Below are positions 17,759 through 26,331 of a DNA stretch of 56,267 nt, in pieces. The notes beneath the pieces were generated by a model. The model was not told the origin of the DNA. It saw nothing but the letters and a program-made list of their open reading frames with translations, and ran no database searches. The stretch's first letter is position 1. Every line of letters begins with the position of its first letter. The stretch comes from JACKII01 sp041687435 (lineage in GTDB: Bacteria > Pseudomonadota > Alphaproteobacteria > Bin95): positions 1-56,267 of the forward strand of contig JAWLBX010000022.1 in NCBI GenBank assembly GCA_041687435.1, given 5' to 3'. A program made the position numbers and the translations under genes.

Positions 17759-18438
17759 AGCCCGTCTACCAGACGCCCGGCTTCCATGCGCACGATCCGG
17801 TCCATAGACCGGGCCAGCGCCAGATTATGCGTTGCAACCAGGGCGGCGACGCCGGTATCGTGGGCTAGGTGGATCAATTGCTGGGCCACCCTCTCCCCCG
17901 TCGTTTGGTCCAGGTTACCGGTTGGCTCGTCCGCCAGCAGGACGCGCGGGCTGTTCGCCAATGCGCGGGCGATGGCTACCCGCTGCTGCTCGCCACCGGA
18001 AAGCTGCGCCGGACGGTGGGAGGCTCGCTCCTCCAGACCGACAGAGATGAGCAGTTCCATTGCCCGGGCTCTCGCGGCGCGGCGGCCGGTGCCGGCGATC
18101 AACTGCGGCAGGACGATGTTTTCCTGCGCTGTGAACTCTGGCAAAAGGTGATGGAACTGAAAAACAAAGCCGATTTCCGCCCGCCGCACGGCAGAGCGCT
18201 CGGCATCGTTCAGCCGGGCGCAATCCTGCCCGGCAAGGCGCACCGCGCCCCCATCCGGATTGTCGAGCAGGCCGGCGATCTGCAACAGGGTGGACTTGCC
18301 CGCCCCGGATGGCCCGACAAGCGCCACGATTTCGCCCGGCATCAGCCGCAGGTCAAGCGCGTCCAGAACACGCAACACGCTGCCGCCCTGGTGAAATTCG
18401 CGCACCACGCCAGACAATTCGAGCGCCGGGTCACTCAT
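17755..18438 (-). CDS. lolD: Lipoprotein-releasing system ATPase LolD
   Basis: The 227-residue ABC ATPase has Walker A GPSGAGKSTLL (about residues 40-50), the Lol/FtsE/MacB-type signature LSGGEQQRVAIARAL, Walker B VLLADEPTGNLD and a switch His in ALVATHNLALA. The Q-loop region reads GFVFQFHHLLPEFTA, characteristic of LolD. It powers extraction of lipoproteins from the inner membrane and their hand-over to LolA. It overlaps the permease gene by 8 bases (start 18438, permease stop 18431), which indicates translational coupling in a proS-lolC/E-lolD operon on the minus strand. Confidence 0.95.
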   Translation of the reverse strand: MSDPALELSGVVREFHQGGSVLRVLDALDLRLMPGEIVALVGPSGAGKSTLLQIAGLLDNPDGGAVRLAGQDCARLNDAERSAVRRAEIGFVFQFHHLLPEFTAQENIVLPQLIAGTGRRAARARAMELLISVGLEERASHRPAQLSGGEQQRVAIARALANSPRVLLADEPTGNLDQTTGERVAQQLIHLAHDTGVAALVATHNLALARSMDRIVRMEAGRLVDGL

Positions 18439-19693
18439 AGCGCAATGCCTCCGCCGGCAGCAGCCGGCCGGCGCGCCAACTGGGGTAGAGCGTGGCCAGG
18501 ATCGACAGGCCGATGCCCATGCATACGACCAGCAGCACCTCGAACGACTCCACTTTCGCCGGCAATTTCGACAGGAAGTAGATTTCGGCGCTAAACAGTT
18601 CGCCGCCGGTCAGGCTTTCCAGCCAGCCCTTGATCGTGTCGATATTCTTGGCAAATGCCAGCCCCAGTACGAACCCTGCGAACGTACCAGTGAAGCCGAT
18701 AGAGGCGCCGTTCAGGAAGAAAATGCGCATGATCATGCCGCGCGTCGCGCCCATCGCCCGCAGAATGGCAATATCCCGCCCCTTATCCTGCACCAGCATA
18801 ATCATGGAGGAAATGATGTTGAACGCAGCCACCATAATGATCAGCGACAGGATCAGGAACATCACGTTCCGCTCAACCGCCAGCGCCTGCACAAAGGCCG
18901 CGTTGGCAGTTTGCCAGTCATAGACCCGATAGGGCGTGCCGCGTGGCAAGGCATCGCGCACAGCCGCGCGGGCCGCTTTCAGATCATTCGGATCCGCCAG
19001 CAGCAATTCAATGGACGAAACCCCCTCGCCCGTGCCGAACAGGCGCTGGGCGGTGGCGATCGGAATATAGACAAAGCCCGAGTCGTACTCGTACATGCCG
19101 ACATTGAAGATCGCGGCCACTTCAAAGGTCTTGGTCCGCGGTACCGTGCCGAATGGGCTCACATTGCCAGTCGGCGAGATCAGCCGCAGCTTGGAACCGA
19201 CACCCAGAGCCAGTTTTGCCGCCAGCCGGTCACCGATGACGATCTCGTTTCCAATCGCGCCATAGTCGGAAAGCCCCCCGGCTATCAGGTTCGATGCGAG
19301 AATGTTCCGATTGCGCATTGCTTCGGCCGAAAGGCCGCGTACAACCGCACCACTGGTCAGGTCGCGCTCCGCCGCGGCCATCGCTTGGCCTTCGACCATC
19401 GGCTCGGCATAGGTCACGCCGGGAATGCTGGCCAACCTGTCACGCAGATCCGGATAGGACGGGTCGAGCGGGCCGCCGTAGCCGCTGACGACCATGTGCG
19501 CGTTGACCCCCATCACCCGATCCATCAGTTCGGTCCGAAACCCGTTCATCACGCTCATGACAATGATGAGGGTGGCGACCCCCAGCATGATGCCGGCAAA
19601 CGAAAAGCCTGCAATGACGCTGACAAACCGTTCCTTCCGGCGCGAGCCGAGATAGCGCCAAGCGACCATGCGCTCGAAGGGAGAGAAGATCAT
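18431..19693 (-). CDS. Lipoprotein-releasing ABC transporter permease, LolC/E (LolF-like)
   Basis: The 420-residue permease has one N-terminal membrane segment (FVSVIAGFSFAGIMLGVATLIIVMSV) and a large periplasmic domain (about residues 50-270). Three C-terminal membrane segments follow, with the MacB/FtsX-type signature RDIAILRAMGATRGMIMRIF between them. The family N-terminus FERMVAWRYLGSRRKE is present. With LolD it releases outer-membrane-directed lipoproteins to LolA. Only one permease gene is present, and a second copy is not adjacent, which fits the single LolF-type permease thought to work as a homodimer in many non-enteric bacteria. The gene lies between proS, from which it is separated by a palindromic repeat, and lolD, which it overlaps. 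Confidence 0.9.
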   Translation of the reverse strand: MIFSPFERMVAWRYLGSRRKERFVSVIAGFSFAGIMLGVATLIIVMSVMNGFRTELMDRVMGVNAHMVVSGYGGPLDPSYPDLRDRLASIPGVTYAEPMVEGQAMAAAERDLTSGAVVRGLSAEAMRNRNILASNLIAGGLSDYGAIGNEIVIGDRLAAKLALGVGSKLRLISPTGNVSPFGTVPRTKTFEVAAIFNVGMYEYDSGFVYIPIATAQRLFGTGEGVSSIELLLADPNDLKAARAAVRDALPRGTPYRVYDWQTANAAFVQALAVERNVMFLILSLIIMVAAFNIISSMIMLVQDKGRDIAILRAMGATRGMIMRIFFLNGASIGFTGTFAGFVLGLAFAKNIDTIKGWLESLTGGELFSAEIYFLSKLPAKVESFEVLLVVCMGIGLSILATLYPSWRAGRLLPAEALRYE

Positions 19694-19707
19694 GGCCGCA
19701 TCCTATC

Positions 19708-19790
19708 GTCATGACGACGAGCGGAGCGACGAAGCAGCCCAGCCCATTCAGGCAACCGGATGGGCTGCTTCGCCTCCGGCTCGCAATGAC
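19708..19790. repeat. REP-like palindrome between proS and lolC/E
   Basis: CGAAGCAGCCCA (19730-19741) pairs perfectly with TGGGCTGCTTCG (19761-19772) around a 19-base loop. The outer arms (GTCAT...GAGC-GGAG at 19708 onward, and GGAG-type complement ending CGCAATGAC at 19790) pair imperfectly. Read from the right, the arm begins GTCATTGCGAGCCGGAGGCG, close to the GTCATTGCGAGC-type repeats known from memory in Rickettsia and many other bacteria. It lies in an intergenic gap inside an operon, where such elements often modulate RNA stability. Confidence 0.75.
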
Positions 19791-19826
19791 GGCGGCAGGG
19801 TTGGCTGGACAATGTCCCTACTCCCC

Positions 19827-21140
19827 TCACCCCGTCAGTTTCGCCAGCGCGCTCTCGATAGAAAGTTCGTCGCGCTCGCCGCTGGCACGGTTCTTCAACT
19901 CCACCACGCCGTTTTTCAGGCCGCGCGGGCCGACGATCAGCTGCCAGGGCAGGCCGATCAAGTCCATGTCGGCGAACTTGCCGCCGGCGCGCTCGTCCCG
20001 ATCGTCGTAGAGCGGTTCCTTGCCCGCCGCGGTCAGCTTCGCTTCCAGATCGGCCGAGGCGGCGTCGCAGTCTGCATCGCCGGAGCGCAGGTTGATCAGT
20101 CCGACCGGGAACGGTGCGACGCTTTCCGGCCAGACGATACCGGCCTCGTCGTGGCTCGCCTCGATGATGCCACCGACCAGGCGCGAAACGCCGATGCCGT
20201 AGGAGCCCATGTGCACCGGCACCTGCTCCCCATCCGGGGTCGAGACCATCGCGCCCATTGGTTTCGAGTATTTCTCGCCGAAATAGAAGATATGGCCAAT
20301 CTCGATACCGCGGCGCGTCACCAGATCCTCCGCCGGGATCGGGCAGTTCGCGGGGTCGTGCATCTCGTCCGTGGCCGCATAGATGCCGGTCAGTTCCTGA
20401 AAGATCGGCTCCAAATCGCTGTCATAGGAGACATTGCGGCCGGTCAGGCCCATCTCCAGCCAGCGCTTGTCACAGAACACTTCCGACTCGCCGGTGTCGG
20501 CCAGGATGATGAATTCGTGGCTGAGATCGCCGCCAATCGGGCCGGTATCCGCCTTCATCGGGATTGCCTTCAGACCCATGCGCTCGAACGTGCGCAGATA
20601 GGCGACGAACATTTTGTTATAGGAGCGCTTGGCGCCCGCCGCGTCCAAGTCGAAGGAATAGGCATCCTTCATCAGGAATTCGCGCCCGCGCATCACGCCG
20701 AACCGCGGCCGCACCTCGTCCCGGAATTTCCATTGGATGTGGTAAAGGTTGACCGGAACATCGCGGTAGCTTTTGCAGTGCGTCCGGAAGATGTCCGTTA
20801 TCATCTCCTCATTGGTCGGACCATAGAGCATGTCCCGCTCGTGCCGGTCGGTGATGCGCAGCATTTCCTGGCCGTAATCGTCATAGCGCCCGCTCTCGCG
20901 CCACAGGTCGGCCGGCTGGATCGTCGGCATCAGGACTTCGTGCGCGCCGGCGCGATCCTGCTCCTCCCGCACGATCTGCTCGATGTTCTTCAGCACCCGA
21001 TGCCCCATCGGCAGCCAGGAATAGATACCGGCCGCTTGCTGCTTGATCATGCCGGCGCGCAGCATCAGCCGGTGCGAGACGATCTGCGCCTCCGACGGGT
21101 TTTCCTTGAGAGTCGGCAGAAAATAACGGGTCAGGCGCAT
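19827..21140 (-). CDS. proS: Prolyl-tRNA synthetase, short alphaproteobacterial form
   Basis: From the ATG at 21140 the protein has 437 residues and begins with the family start MRLTRYFLPTLKENPSEA. Class II motif 1 lies near GIYSWLPMGHRVLKNIE. Motif 2 is FRDEVRPRFGVMRGREFLMK and motif 3 is GSYGIGVSRLVGGIIEA. The C-terminal anticodon-binding domain follows. The insertion (INS) editing domain of the 570-residue E. coli type is missing, as is normal for alphaproteobacterial ProS, so clearance of Ala-tRNA-Pro should rely on a separate protein such as ProXp-ala/YbaK, not seen here. An open frame extends 26 codons upstream, but homology starts at 21140. It is the first gene of the proS-lolC/E-lolD unit. 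Confidence 0.95.
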   Translation of the reverse strand: MRLTRYFLPTLKENPSEAQIVSHRLMLRAGMIKQQAAGIYSWLPMGHRVLKNIEQIVREEQDRAGAHEVLMPTIQPADLWRESGRYDDYGQEMLRITDRHERDMLYGPTNEEMITDIFRTHCKSYRDVPVNLYHIQWKFRDEVRPRFGVMRGREFLMKDAYSFDLDAAGAKRSYNKMFVAYLRTFERMGLKAIPMKADTGPIGGDLSHEFIILADTGESEVFCDKRWLEMGLTGRNVSYDSDLEPIFQELTGIYAATDEMHDPANCPIPAEDLVTRRGIEIGHIFYFGEKYSKPMGAMVSTPDGEQVPVHMGSYGIGVSRLVGGIIEASHDEAGIVWPESVAPFPVGLINLRSGDADCDAASADLEAKLTAAGKEPLYDDRDERAGGKFADMDLIGLPWQLIVGPRGLKNGVVELKNRASGERDELSIESALAKLTG

Positions 21141-21250
21141 GAATGGAGCGTCCTCGAAAAAGACAGCGGCGGTTCGGTTCCGGCTACCCCTCTGCCCCTC
21201 TGCTGTCAATGCCGCCACCGTCGCGCTTGGCCGGAAGCCGCCGGTCGGTT

Positions 21251-22033
21251 ATGAGCGGTGCCATGAAACAGCAGACCGTTCTCATCACTGGCGCCGCCCA
21301 GCGCCTCGGCCGCGCGATGGCGTTGGGTGTGGCGGAGCGCGGCCATCGCGTCGCCGTGCACTACAACACCTCCGCCAATCCGGCGGAGAAACTGGCGCAC
21401 GAAATCCGCGCGGCGGGCGGCACCGCCGCAACAGTGCAAGCGAACCTGGCAGAGCCCGAAGCCGTCCGGGGCCTGGTCAGCGCCGCGGCGGCGGAATTGG
21501 GGGCCGTCACGGTTCTGGTCAACAGCGCCTCCGCCTTCGAAAACGACGACGCGCACACCTTGACAACCGACCGGTGGCGGCAGCACCTGACGGTCAACAC
21601 CGAGGCCCCGGTGTTCTTGGCACAAGCGTTCGCGGCAGCGCTGCCGGAGGGACGGGACGGCCTCATTGTCAACATGTTGGACGAGGCGGTTTTGCGGCCA
21701 GGTCCAAGCTATTTCAGCTATACCGTCAGCAAGGCCGCATTGGCGGCAGCGACCGAAATGCTGGCGCAGGCGCTGGCGCCCAACATTCGCGTCAACGCCA
21801 TTGCCCCCGGCCTGATCCTGAACAGCGGCCATCCAAGTCAGGAAGCGTTCCAGCGCGCCCACCGCAACACCTTGCTGGGCAGAGGGCCGGGCACGGAGGA
21901 CATCGTCCATGCGCTGCTCTACCTGATGGAGGCCGACACGGTGACCGGCCAGACCCTTTACGTCGATGCAGGAAAGCACCTAATGCAGCATCACAAATAT
22001 CTGCCGGCCAACCTTCCGGAGCGCAAACCGTGA
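21251..22033 (+). CDS. SDR oxidoreductase, pteridine-reductase-like
   Basis: The short-chain dehydrogenase has about 260 residues from the ATG at 21251 (a second ATG at 21263 gives MKQQTVLITG). Its cofactor motif TGAAQRLGRA follows the TGxxxRxG pattern of NADPH-dependent pteridine reductases rather than the usual TGxxxGxG. In place of the catalytic Ser it has Asp in IVNMLDEAVLRPGPSYFSY, followed by YTVSK (Tyr and Lys of the triad); the same Ser-to-Asp change occurs in trypanosomatid PTR1. It overlaps folB by four bases (GTGA), so it probably works in folate or pterin metabolism, for example as a FolM-like dihydromonapterin or dihydrofolate reductase. The pterin role is inference from motif plus context. 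Confidence 0.83.
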   Translation: MSGAMKQQTVLITGAAQRLGRAMALGVAERGHRVAVHYNTSANPAEKLAHEIRAAGGTAATVQANLAEPEAVRGLVSAAAAELGAVTVLVNSASAFENDDAHTLTTDRWRQHLTVNTEAPVFLAQAFAAALPEGRDGLIVNMLDEAVLRPGPSYFSYTVSKAALAAATEMLAQALAPNIRVNAIAPGLILNSGHPSQEAFQRAHRNTLLGRGPGTEDIVHALLYLMEADTVTGQTLYVDAGKHLMQHHKYLPANLPERKP

Positions 22034-22407
22034 CCGCCCCCATCGCTGGCAATTACGAGTGCGTGGCACTCACCGACCTGGTGCTGCATCTGCACATCGG
22101 CATTCGAGACTGGGAGCGCCATCCAGACCGCAAACAACGCGTGCGGGTGGAGGTGGAATGCTACCGCCCGCTGGGCGAGCCGCCGCAGCGGATCGAGGAC
22201 TGTATCGACTACAGCCGCCTCTACCGCCATCTCACCACGGCCTGGGCCGCCCGCGGTCATACAGACCTGCTGGAAACTCTGGCGCATGACCTGCTCGGCT
22301 TCGCGTTTCAGGACGCGAGCATAACGGCCGTACGTGTGCGGCTCGCCAAGCTGGACGTGTATCTGGACGATGCCGTGCCAGTCGTCGAACTGATGCAGCG
22401 CCGCTAG
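22030..22407 (+). CDS. folB: Dihydroneopterin aldolase
   Basis: This 125-residue protein starts with GTG at 22030, inside the stop region of the SDR gene (GTGA overlap). FolB converts 7,8-dihydroneopterin to 6-hydroxymethyl-dihydropterin and glycolaldehyde in folate synthesis. Family features are LVLHLHIGIRDWER near the N-terminus (usually L-GIG-YEWER), the stretch CIDYSRLYRHL (usually D-DYS-L) and the catalytic-region block LLETLAHDLLGFAF (LLE-LAE). The C-terminal strand VRVRLAKLDVYLDDAVPV is typical of the T-fold. The coupling to a pteridine-reductase-like gene supports a folate function. Certainty about the family is high; the noncanonical start rests on the overlap and the homology extent. 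Confidence 0.9.
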   Translation: MTAPIAGNYECVALTDLVLHLHIGIRDWERHPDRKQRVRVEVECYRPLGEPPQRIEDCIDYSRLYRHLTTAWAARGHTDLLETLAHDLLGFAFQDASITAVRVRLAKLDVYLDDAVPVVELMQRR

Positions 22408-22467
22408 TCAAAGCGCACGCTAACACCCTGACACGCTCCCCGATTTTCTGTTCTGGAGAACCGCCCC

Positions 22468-24717
22468 ATGCCCCTCTCCCACTACAAGCCCGAATGGGCC
22501 GGTTCCGCCACCATCAGCCCGTCCGGGCCGGTCGAGGCGGGTTCCTGGCAGTCTTTCGAACTGACCTACACCGCGGGCAAGTTCGGTATAGACGACCAGG
22601 GCGGCATCGCCATCGTCATGCGCACCGCTGCCGACCAATCCGCCTTCCAACTGACGGACCCGCAAGGGCCAAGTTACTGCACGGCGGAGGCCTCGAACGG
22701 TGCGGTGCTGGCGCTGGACTATGACGGCCGCAACGGCATCCGCCCCTGGTTCAAGCGGCTGCGGGTGCGGGTGGTGCGCCACTTCCTGGCGGAAGGCGAT
22801 ACCATCACGATCCGCATCGGCGACCGGCGCTTCGGCGGCCCCGGCATCCGCATGCAGACATTTTGCGAGGCCACCTACGAGTTCAAGGTGTTGGCCGATC
22901 CCATCGCCACCACCGATTTTGTCGAACTGCCGAATCAGCCGGCCATCGAAATCATCCCGAGCAAGCCCGAGCGATGGAAGGCCGTCCTTCCTACTCTGAA
23001 AACGCCTGGCGAGCCGTTCCGCCTGGGTTTGAAGGCTGAGGATATCTGGGGCAATCCTTCCGGCCAGATCGACGGAACATTCCGCCTGACCGCCGACCGG
23101 CCGATTGCCGGCCTGCCGGAAACCGTGACCTTCGCCCCGGGCGAGCGGGCCAAGGTGATCGAGGGCCTTGTTGTAGCGGAGGAATGCGACCTGACCGTCA
23201 GCCTGCTGACGGCAGATGGCACCCCGCTCACCACCTCCAACCTCTGCCGTATTTCCGGCGACTACAACTACGGCCAGTATTGGAGCGACCTGCACGGCCA
23301 GTCGGAGGAGACCGTCGGCACCAACGCCGCCCGCGAATATTTTGCCTTCGCCCGCGATCTGGCTTTCCTCGACATTACCGGCCACCAGGGCAACGACTTT
23401 CAGATCACCGACGCGTTCTGGGCCGAGTTGAACAGCCTCACCGCCGAATTCGACCAGCCGGGGCAATTTCTCTGCGTGCCGGGCTTCGAATGGTCCGGCA
23501 ATACCAATCTGGGCGGCGACCATAATGTTTGGTACCGCACCGAGGGCCGGCCGATCCTGCGGTCGTCGCGCGTATTGATCGACGACACGACGGCACCCGA
23601 AACTGACGCGTTTACCCTGCCAGACCTGTTCGAGAAATTGCAGGGTGAAGATGCCCTGGTCGTTGCCCATTGCGGCGGGCGCTATGCCGACGTCACCCTT
23701 GCGCACGATGGCGCGCTGGAGCCTTCGGTTGAGGTGCATTCCAGTTGGGGCACCTTCCCCTGGATCGTCGACGATGCGCTGAAACAGGGCTATCGCGTGG
23801 GCATCGTCGCAGCGAGCGACGGCCACAAGGGCCGGCCCGGTGCCGAATATCCGGGGGCCAGCAAGTTCGGCTGCTATGGCGGCTATACCTGCCATCTGAT
23901 GCCGAAACTGACGCGAGACGCGCTGTTCGAGAGCTTCCGCCGCCGCAACCACTTCGCTACCACCGGCACCCGCCTGTTCCTGGAAGCTGGCGTGGAAATG
24001 CCATCCGGCGGCACCATCTACAAGCGGAACCCTGCCCTGGGACCGACCGAGACCTGGGAAGCGCAGAAGGCGCTGATGGGCGATATCGTCCGCGTTTGCG
24101 ATAACGAAGTGACCTTCACCCTGGATGTTGCCACCTCCTCCCCCGTCGAGCGTATCGAACTGCGCGATGGCCTCGATGCGCTGGAGGTGCTGCGCCCCTA
24201 CACTGCTCGCGATCTGGGCGCGCGCATTCGCGTGGTGTGGGAGGGGGCGGAGTATCGCGGCCGCGGCCGCATGGTACCATGGGACGGCCACCTGTACCTG
24301 CATGGCAACCGTATCCGCCGCGCCAACCCAATCAATTTCTGGAACGCCGACAACCGCCTGGAAAGCCGCGGCGACACCGGGCTTGCCTGGAAGGCGGTGA
24401 CGACCGGCAGCTTTGGCGGCGTGGATATCTGGCTGGCCGAAGCCTCATCCGGGCGGGTCGAGATCGAAACGGCACAAGGCCGGTTCGAGGTGCTGATCGA
24501 GGATATCGGGTTCGAGGATATGGTGTTCGAGTGCGGCGGGCTCGGCAAGCGCCTGCGGGTCTACCGCTTGCCCGAACGGCTGACCGCCCGCACGCTGCGC
24601 TGGAGCCGCACGCTCAATGTTCGCGGCCCCGGCGAGGGTGATACCCGCCCCTATGTCTGTCTCACGCAGGAGGATGGGCACCAGGCATGGAGCAGCCCGG
24701 TCTACCTGTTCCAGTAA
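22468..24717 (+). CDS. DUF3604 domain protein (PHP-like metal-site fold)
   Basis: The 749-residue protein has no signal peptide. The N-terminal third (residues 1-265) is beta-rich and Ig-like in character. The DUF3604 core then opens with YWSDLHGQSEETVGTN (about residues 271-286) and continues with DLAFLDITGHQGNDFQ, FLCVPGFEWSG, GGDHNVWY, LVVAHCGGRYAD, EVHSSWGTFPW and IVAASDGHKGRPGAEY. The many His and Asp residues (D-HGQ, GHQ, GDHN, AHCGG, SDGH) are arranged like the metal ligands of PHP-type phosphoesterases and hydrolases. The biochemical activity of the family is not established to my knowledge. A TGGAGA site precedes the start. It follows folB by 60 bases but no functional link is evident. 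Confidence 0.8.
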   Translation: MPLSHYKPEWAGSATISPSGPVEAGSWQSFELTYTAGKFGIDDQGGIAIVMRTAADQSAFQLTDPQGPSYCTAEASNGAVLALDYDGRNGIRPWFKRLRVRVVRHFLAEGDTITIRIGDRRFGGPGIRMQTFCEATYEFKVLADPIATTDFVELPNQPAIEIIPSKPERWKAVLPTLKTPGEPFRLGLKAEDIWGNPSGQIDGTFRLTADRPIAGLPETVTFAPGERAKVIEGLVVAEECDLTVSLLTADGTPLTTSNLCRISGDYNYGQYWSDLHGQSEETVGTNAAREYFAFARDLAFLDITGHQGNDFQITDAFWAELNSLTAEFDQPGQFLCVPGFEWSGNTNLGGDHNVWYRTEGRPILRSSRVLIDDTTAPETDAFTLPDLFEKLQGEDALVVAHCGGRYADVTLAHDGALEPSVEVHSSWGTFPWIVDDALKQGYRVGIVAASDGHKGRPGAEYPGASKFGCYGGYTCHLMPKLTRDALFESFRRRNHFATTGTRLFLEAGVEMPSGGTIYKRNPALGPTETWEAQKALMGDIVRVCDNEVTFTLDVATSSPVERIELRDGLDALEVLRPYTARDLGARIRVVWEGAEYRGRGRMVPWDGHLYLHGNRIRRANPINFWNADNRLESRGDTGLAWKAVTTGSFGGVDIWLAEASSGRVEIETAQGRFEVLIEDIGFEDMVFECGGLGKRLRVYRLPERLTARTLRWSRTLNVRGPGEGDTRPYVCLTQEDGHQAWSSPVYLFQ

Positions 24718-24725
24718 GGCAAGCG

Positions 24726-25292
24726 TCAGTCCTTCGCCCGCTCCATATAGGTGCGGTCCGTGGGGCTGACGACGACGCGGGTGCCGGTTGTGATGTGCGG
24801 CGGCACCATTACGCGCACGCCATTTTCCAGAATGGCCGGCTTGTAGGAGGAAGAGGCGGTCTGGCCTTTTACCACCGGGTCAGCCTCGACAATTTCCAGC
24901 GTCACGCTCTTCGGCATTTCAACGCCAATGGCAGAACCTTCCACCAGGGTAACGACGACGGTCATACCCTCCTGCAGGAACACCGCCGGTTCGCCAACCA
25001 ACTCCGCGGGGACCAGGAACTGGTCGAAGGTCTCGTTGTCCATAAAGGTAAGGTTTTCGCCATCTGCGAACAGGAACTGACATTCCCGGCTGTCGGTCAG
25101 CAAACGTTCTACCGTGTCGGCGGTCCGGAACCGGGCATTGGTCTTGGTGCCGGTCGTCACATCGCGCATTTCGACGGCGATGAACGCATTGCCCTTGCCA
25201 GGCGTAATCAGTTCGTAGTTGATCACGATCCACCGGCGCCCTTCGAACTCGATCACGTTGCCGGGGCGAATGCTATTGGCCTGAACCTTCAT
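24726..25292 (-). CDS. efp: Translation elongation factor P
   Basis: The 188-residue protein has three beta-barrel domains of the EF-P/eIF5A type. The N-terminal KOW-like domain carries the modification loop TPGKGNAF with Lys33 at its tip, the residue that receives beta-lysine in organisms with EpmA. Domains 2 and 3 contain ECQFLFADGENLTFMDNETFDQ and the C-terminal signature KPAILENGVRVMVPPHITTGTRVVV. EF-P relieves ribosome stalling at polyproline. It is divergent from epmA, 67 bases away, which strongly supports lysine modification at Lys33. The 3' end is 8 bases from the DUF3604 stop, convergent. Confidence 0.97.
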   Translation of the reverse strand: MKVQANSIRPGNVIEFEGRRWIVINYELITPGKGNAFIAVEMRDVTTGTKTNARFRTADTVERLLTDSRECQFLFADGENLTFMDNETFDQFLVPAELVGEPAVFLQEGMTVVVTLVEGSAIGVEMPKSVTLEIVEADPVVKGQTASSSYKPAILENGVRVMVPPHITTGTRVVVSPTDRTYMERAKD

Positions 25293-25359
25293 CGGATTTA
25301 ACTCGCGGGTGTAAATTGAATATCGTTTCGCGGTTTAGCCGCAACCGGACCGGAACGCA

Positions 25360-26331
25360 ATGAGACCGGTTGCGGCACGTGTGCCCATCAGGCGGACTCT
25401 GGCCCGTTACTTCGAGGGGCAGGGCCTGATCGCAGTCGAGACACCGGCCCTGCAAATCTCCGGCGGGCTGGAAGTGCACTTGGCCGCAATGCCAGCAGAG
25501 GTGCAAGGCGAGCGCCGGTTTCTGCACACCTCGCCCGAATTCGCGATGAAACGGCTGGTCGCGCGCGAAAAGCGGCCGCTGTTTCAATTTGTTCAAGTCT
25601 ATCGCGACGAGCCGCCATCGGCGACACACCACCCCTCGTTCGAAATGCTGGAATGGTACCGTGTCAGCCAGGGCATCGGCAGCCTGATTGAGGACTGCTT
25701 GCAAATCCTCCGCCGGACCCGGCATGCAGCGGGCGGACCGATGACAATCGATTGGGGCGGCGAACGCTGTGACCTGATGGCCGATCCGGAGGTGATTTCC
25801 TGCGCCGAAGCGTTTCAGCGCTATGCCGGCATTGATCTGGCCGCGGTGGCCGGCGACCGGTCAGGCTTTGCCGCCGTGGCCCGCAATCAGGCGGGCATTT
25901 CGAGCGACGCGGCTGATACCTGGGAGGATATCTTTTTCCGCGTGCTATTGAACCGGATCGAGCCCTGGCTCGGCATTGGACAGCCCGCCTTTCTGACCGG
26001 CTACCCGCGCGAACAGGCAGCGCTGGCCCGCATGGATCCGAGCGAGCCAGCCATCGCAGAACGGGTGGAACTGTATGTCTGCGGGCTGGAGTTAGCGAAC
26101 GGCTTCGGCGAACTCACGGATGGCTGCGAACAGCGCCAGCGCTTCCGCCGTGACCAATTGGAAAAGCGCCGCCTCTATGGCCAAGACTATCCATTGCCGG
26201 AAAGCATGCTGAAAGCGCTGGACCGCGGCCTGCCCCGCACCTCCGGCATGGCGCTGGGCTTTGACAGGCTGGTAATGCTGATGACTGGGGCCAAGCGGAT
26301 CGAGGAGGTTCTCTGGTTAGCGATGGAGTAG
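25360..26331 (+). CDS. epmA: EF-P-(R)-beta-lysine ligase
   Basis: The 323-residue paralogue of class II lysyl-tRNA synthetase lacks the anticodon-binding domain (E. coli EpmA: 325). Visible features are the motif-1 region GLIAVETPALQISGGLEVHL, FLHTSPEFAMKRLVA, motif 2 in VYRDEPPSATHHPSFEMLEWY and motif 3 GMALGFDRLVMLMTGAKRIEEV. It activates beta-lysine with ATP and attaches it to Lys33 of EF-P. It sits back-to-back with efp; the intervening 67 bases must carry both promoters. The 2,3-aminomutase EpmB that supplies beta-lysine is not in this window and should be elsewhere in the genome. The 3' end overlaps the convergent efflux gene by 15 bases. Confidence 0.95.
   Translation: MRPVAARVPIRRTLARYFEGQGLIAVETPALQISGGLEVHLAAMPAEVQGERRFLHTSPEFAMKRLVAREKRPLFQFVQVYRDEPPSATHHPSFEMLEWYRVSQGIGSLIEDCLQILRRTRHAAGGPMTIDWGGERCDLMADPEVISCAEAFQRYAGIDLAAVAGDRSGFAAVARNQAGISSDAADTWEDIFFRVLLNRIEPWLGIGQPAFLTGYPREQAALARMDPSEPAIAERVELYVCGLELANGFGELTDGCEQRQRFRRDQLEKRRLYGQDYPLPESMLKALDRGLPRTSGMALGFDRLVMLMTGAKRIEEVLWLAME

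Noticed and set aside
19668..21254. A 528-codon plus-strand open frame over proS
   Set aside because: It runs through the intergenic palindrome and the antisense of a synthetase with intact class II motifs.
22420..24303. A 627-codon open frame antisense to the DUF3604 gene
   Set aside because: It lies in the complementary frame favoured by GC-rich third positions, has no recognisable domain, and the plus-strand protein shows clear family motifs.
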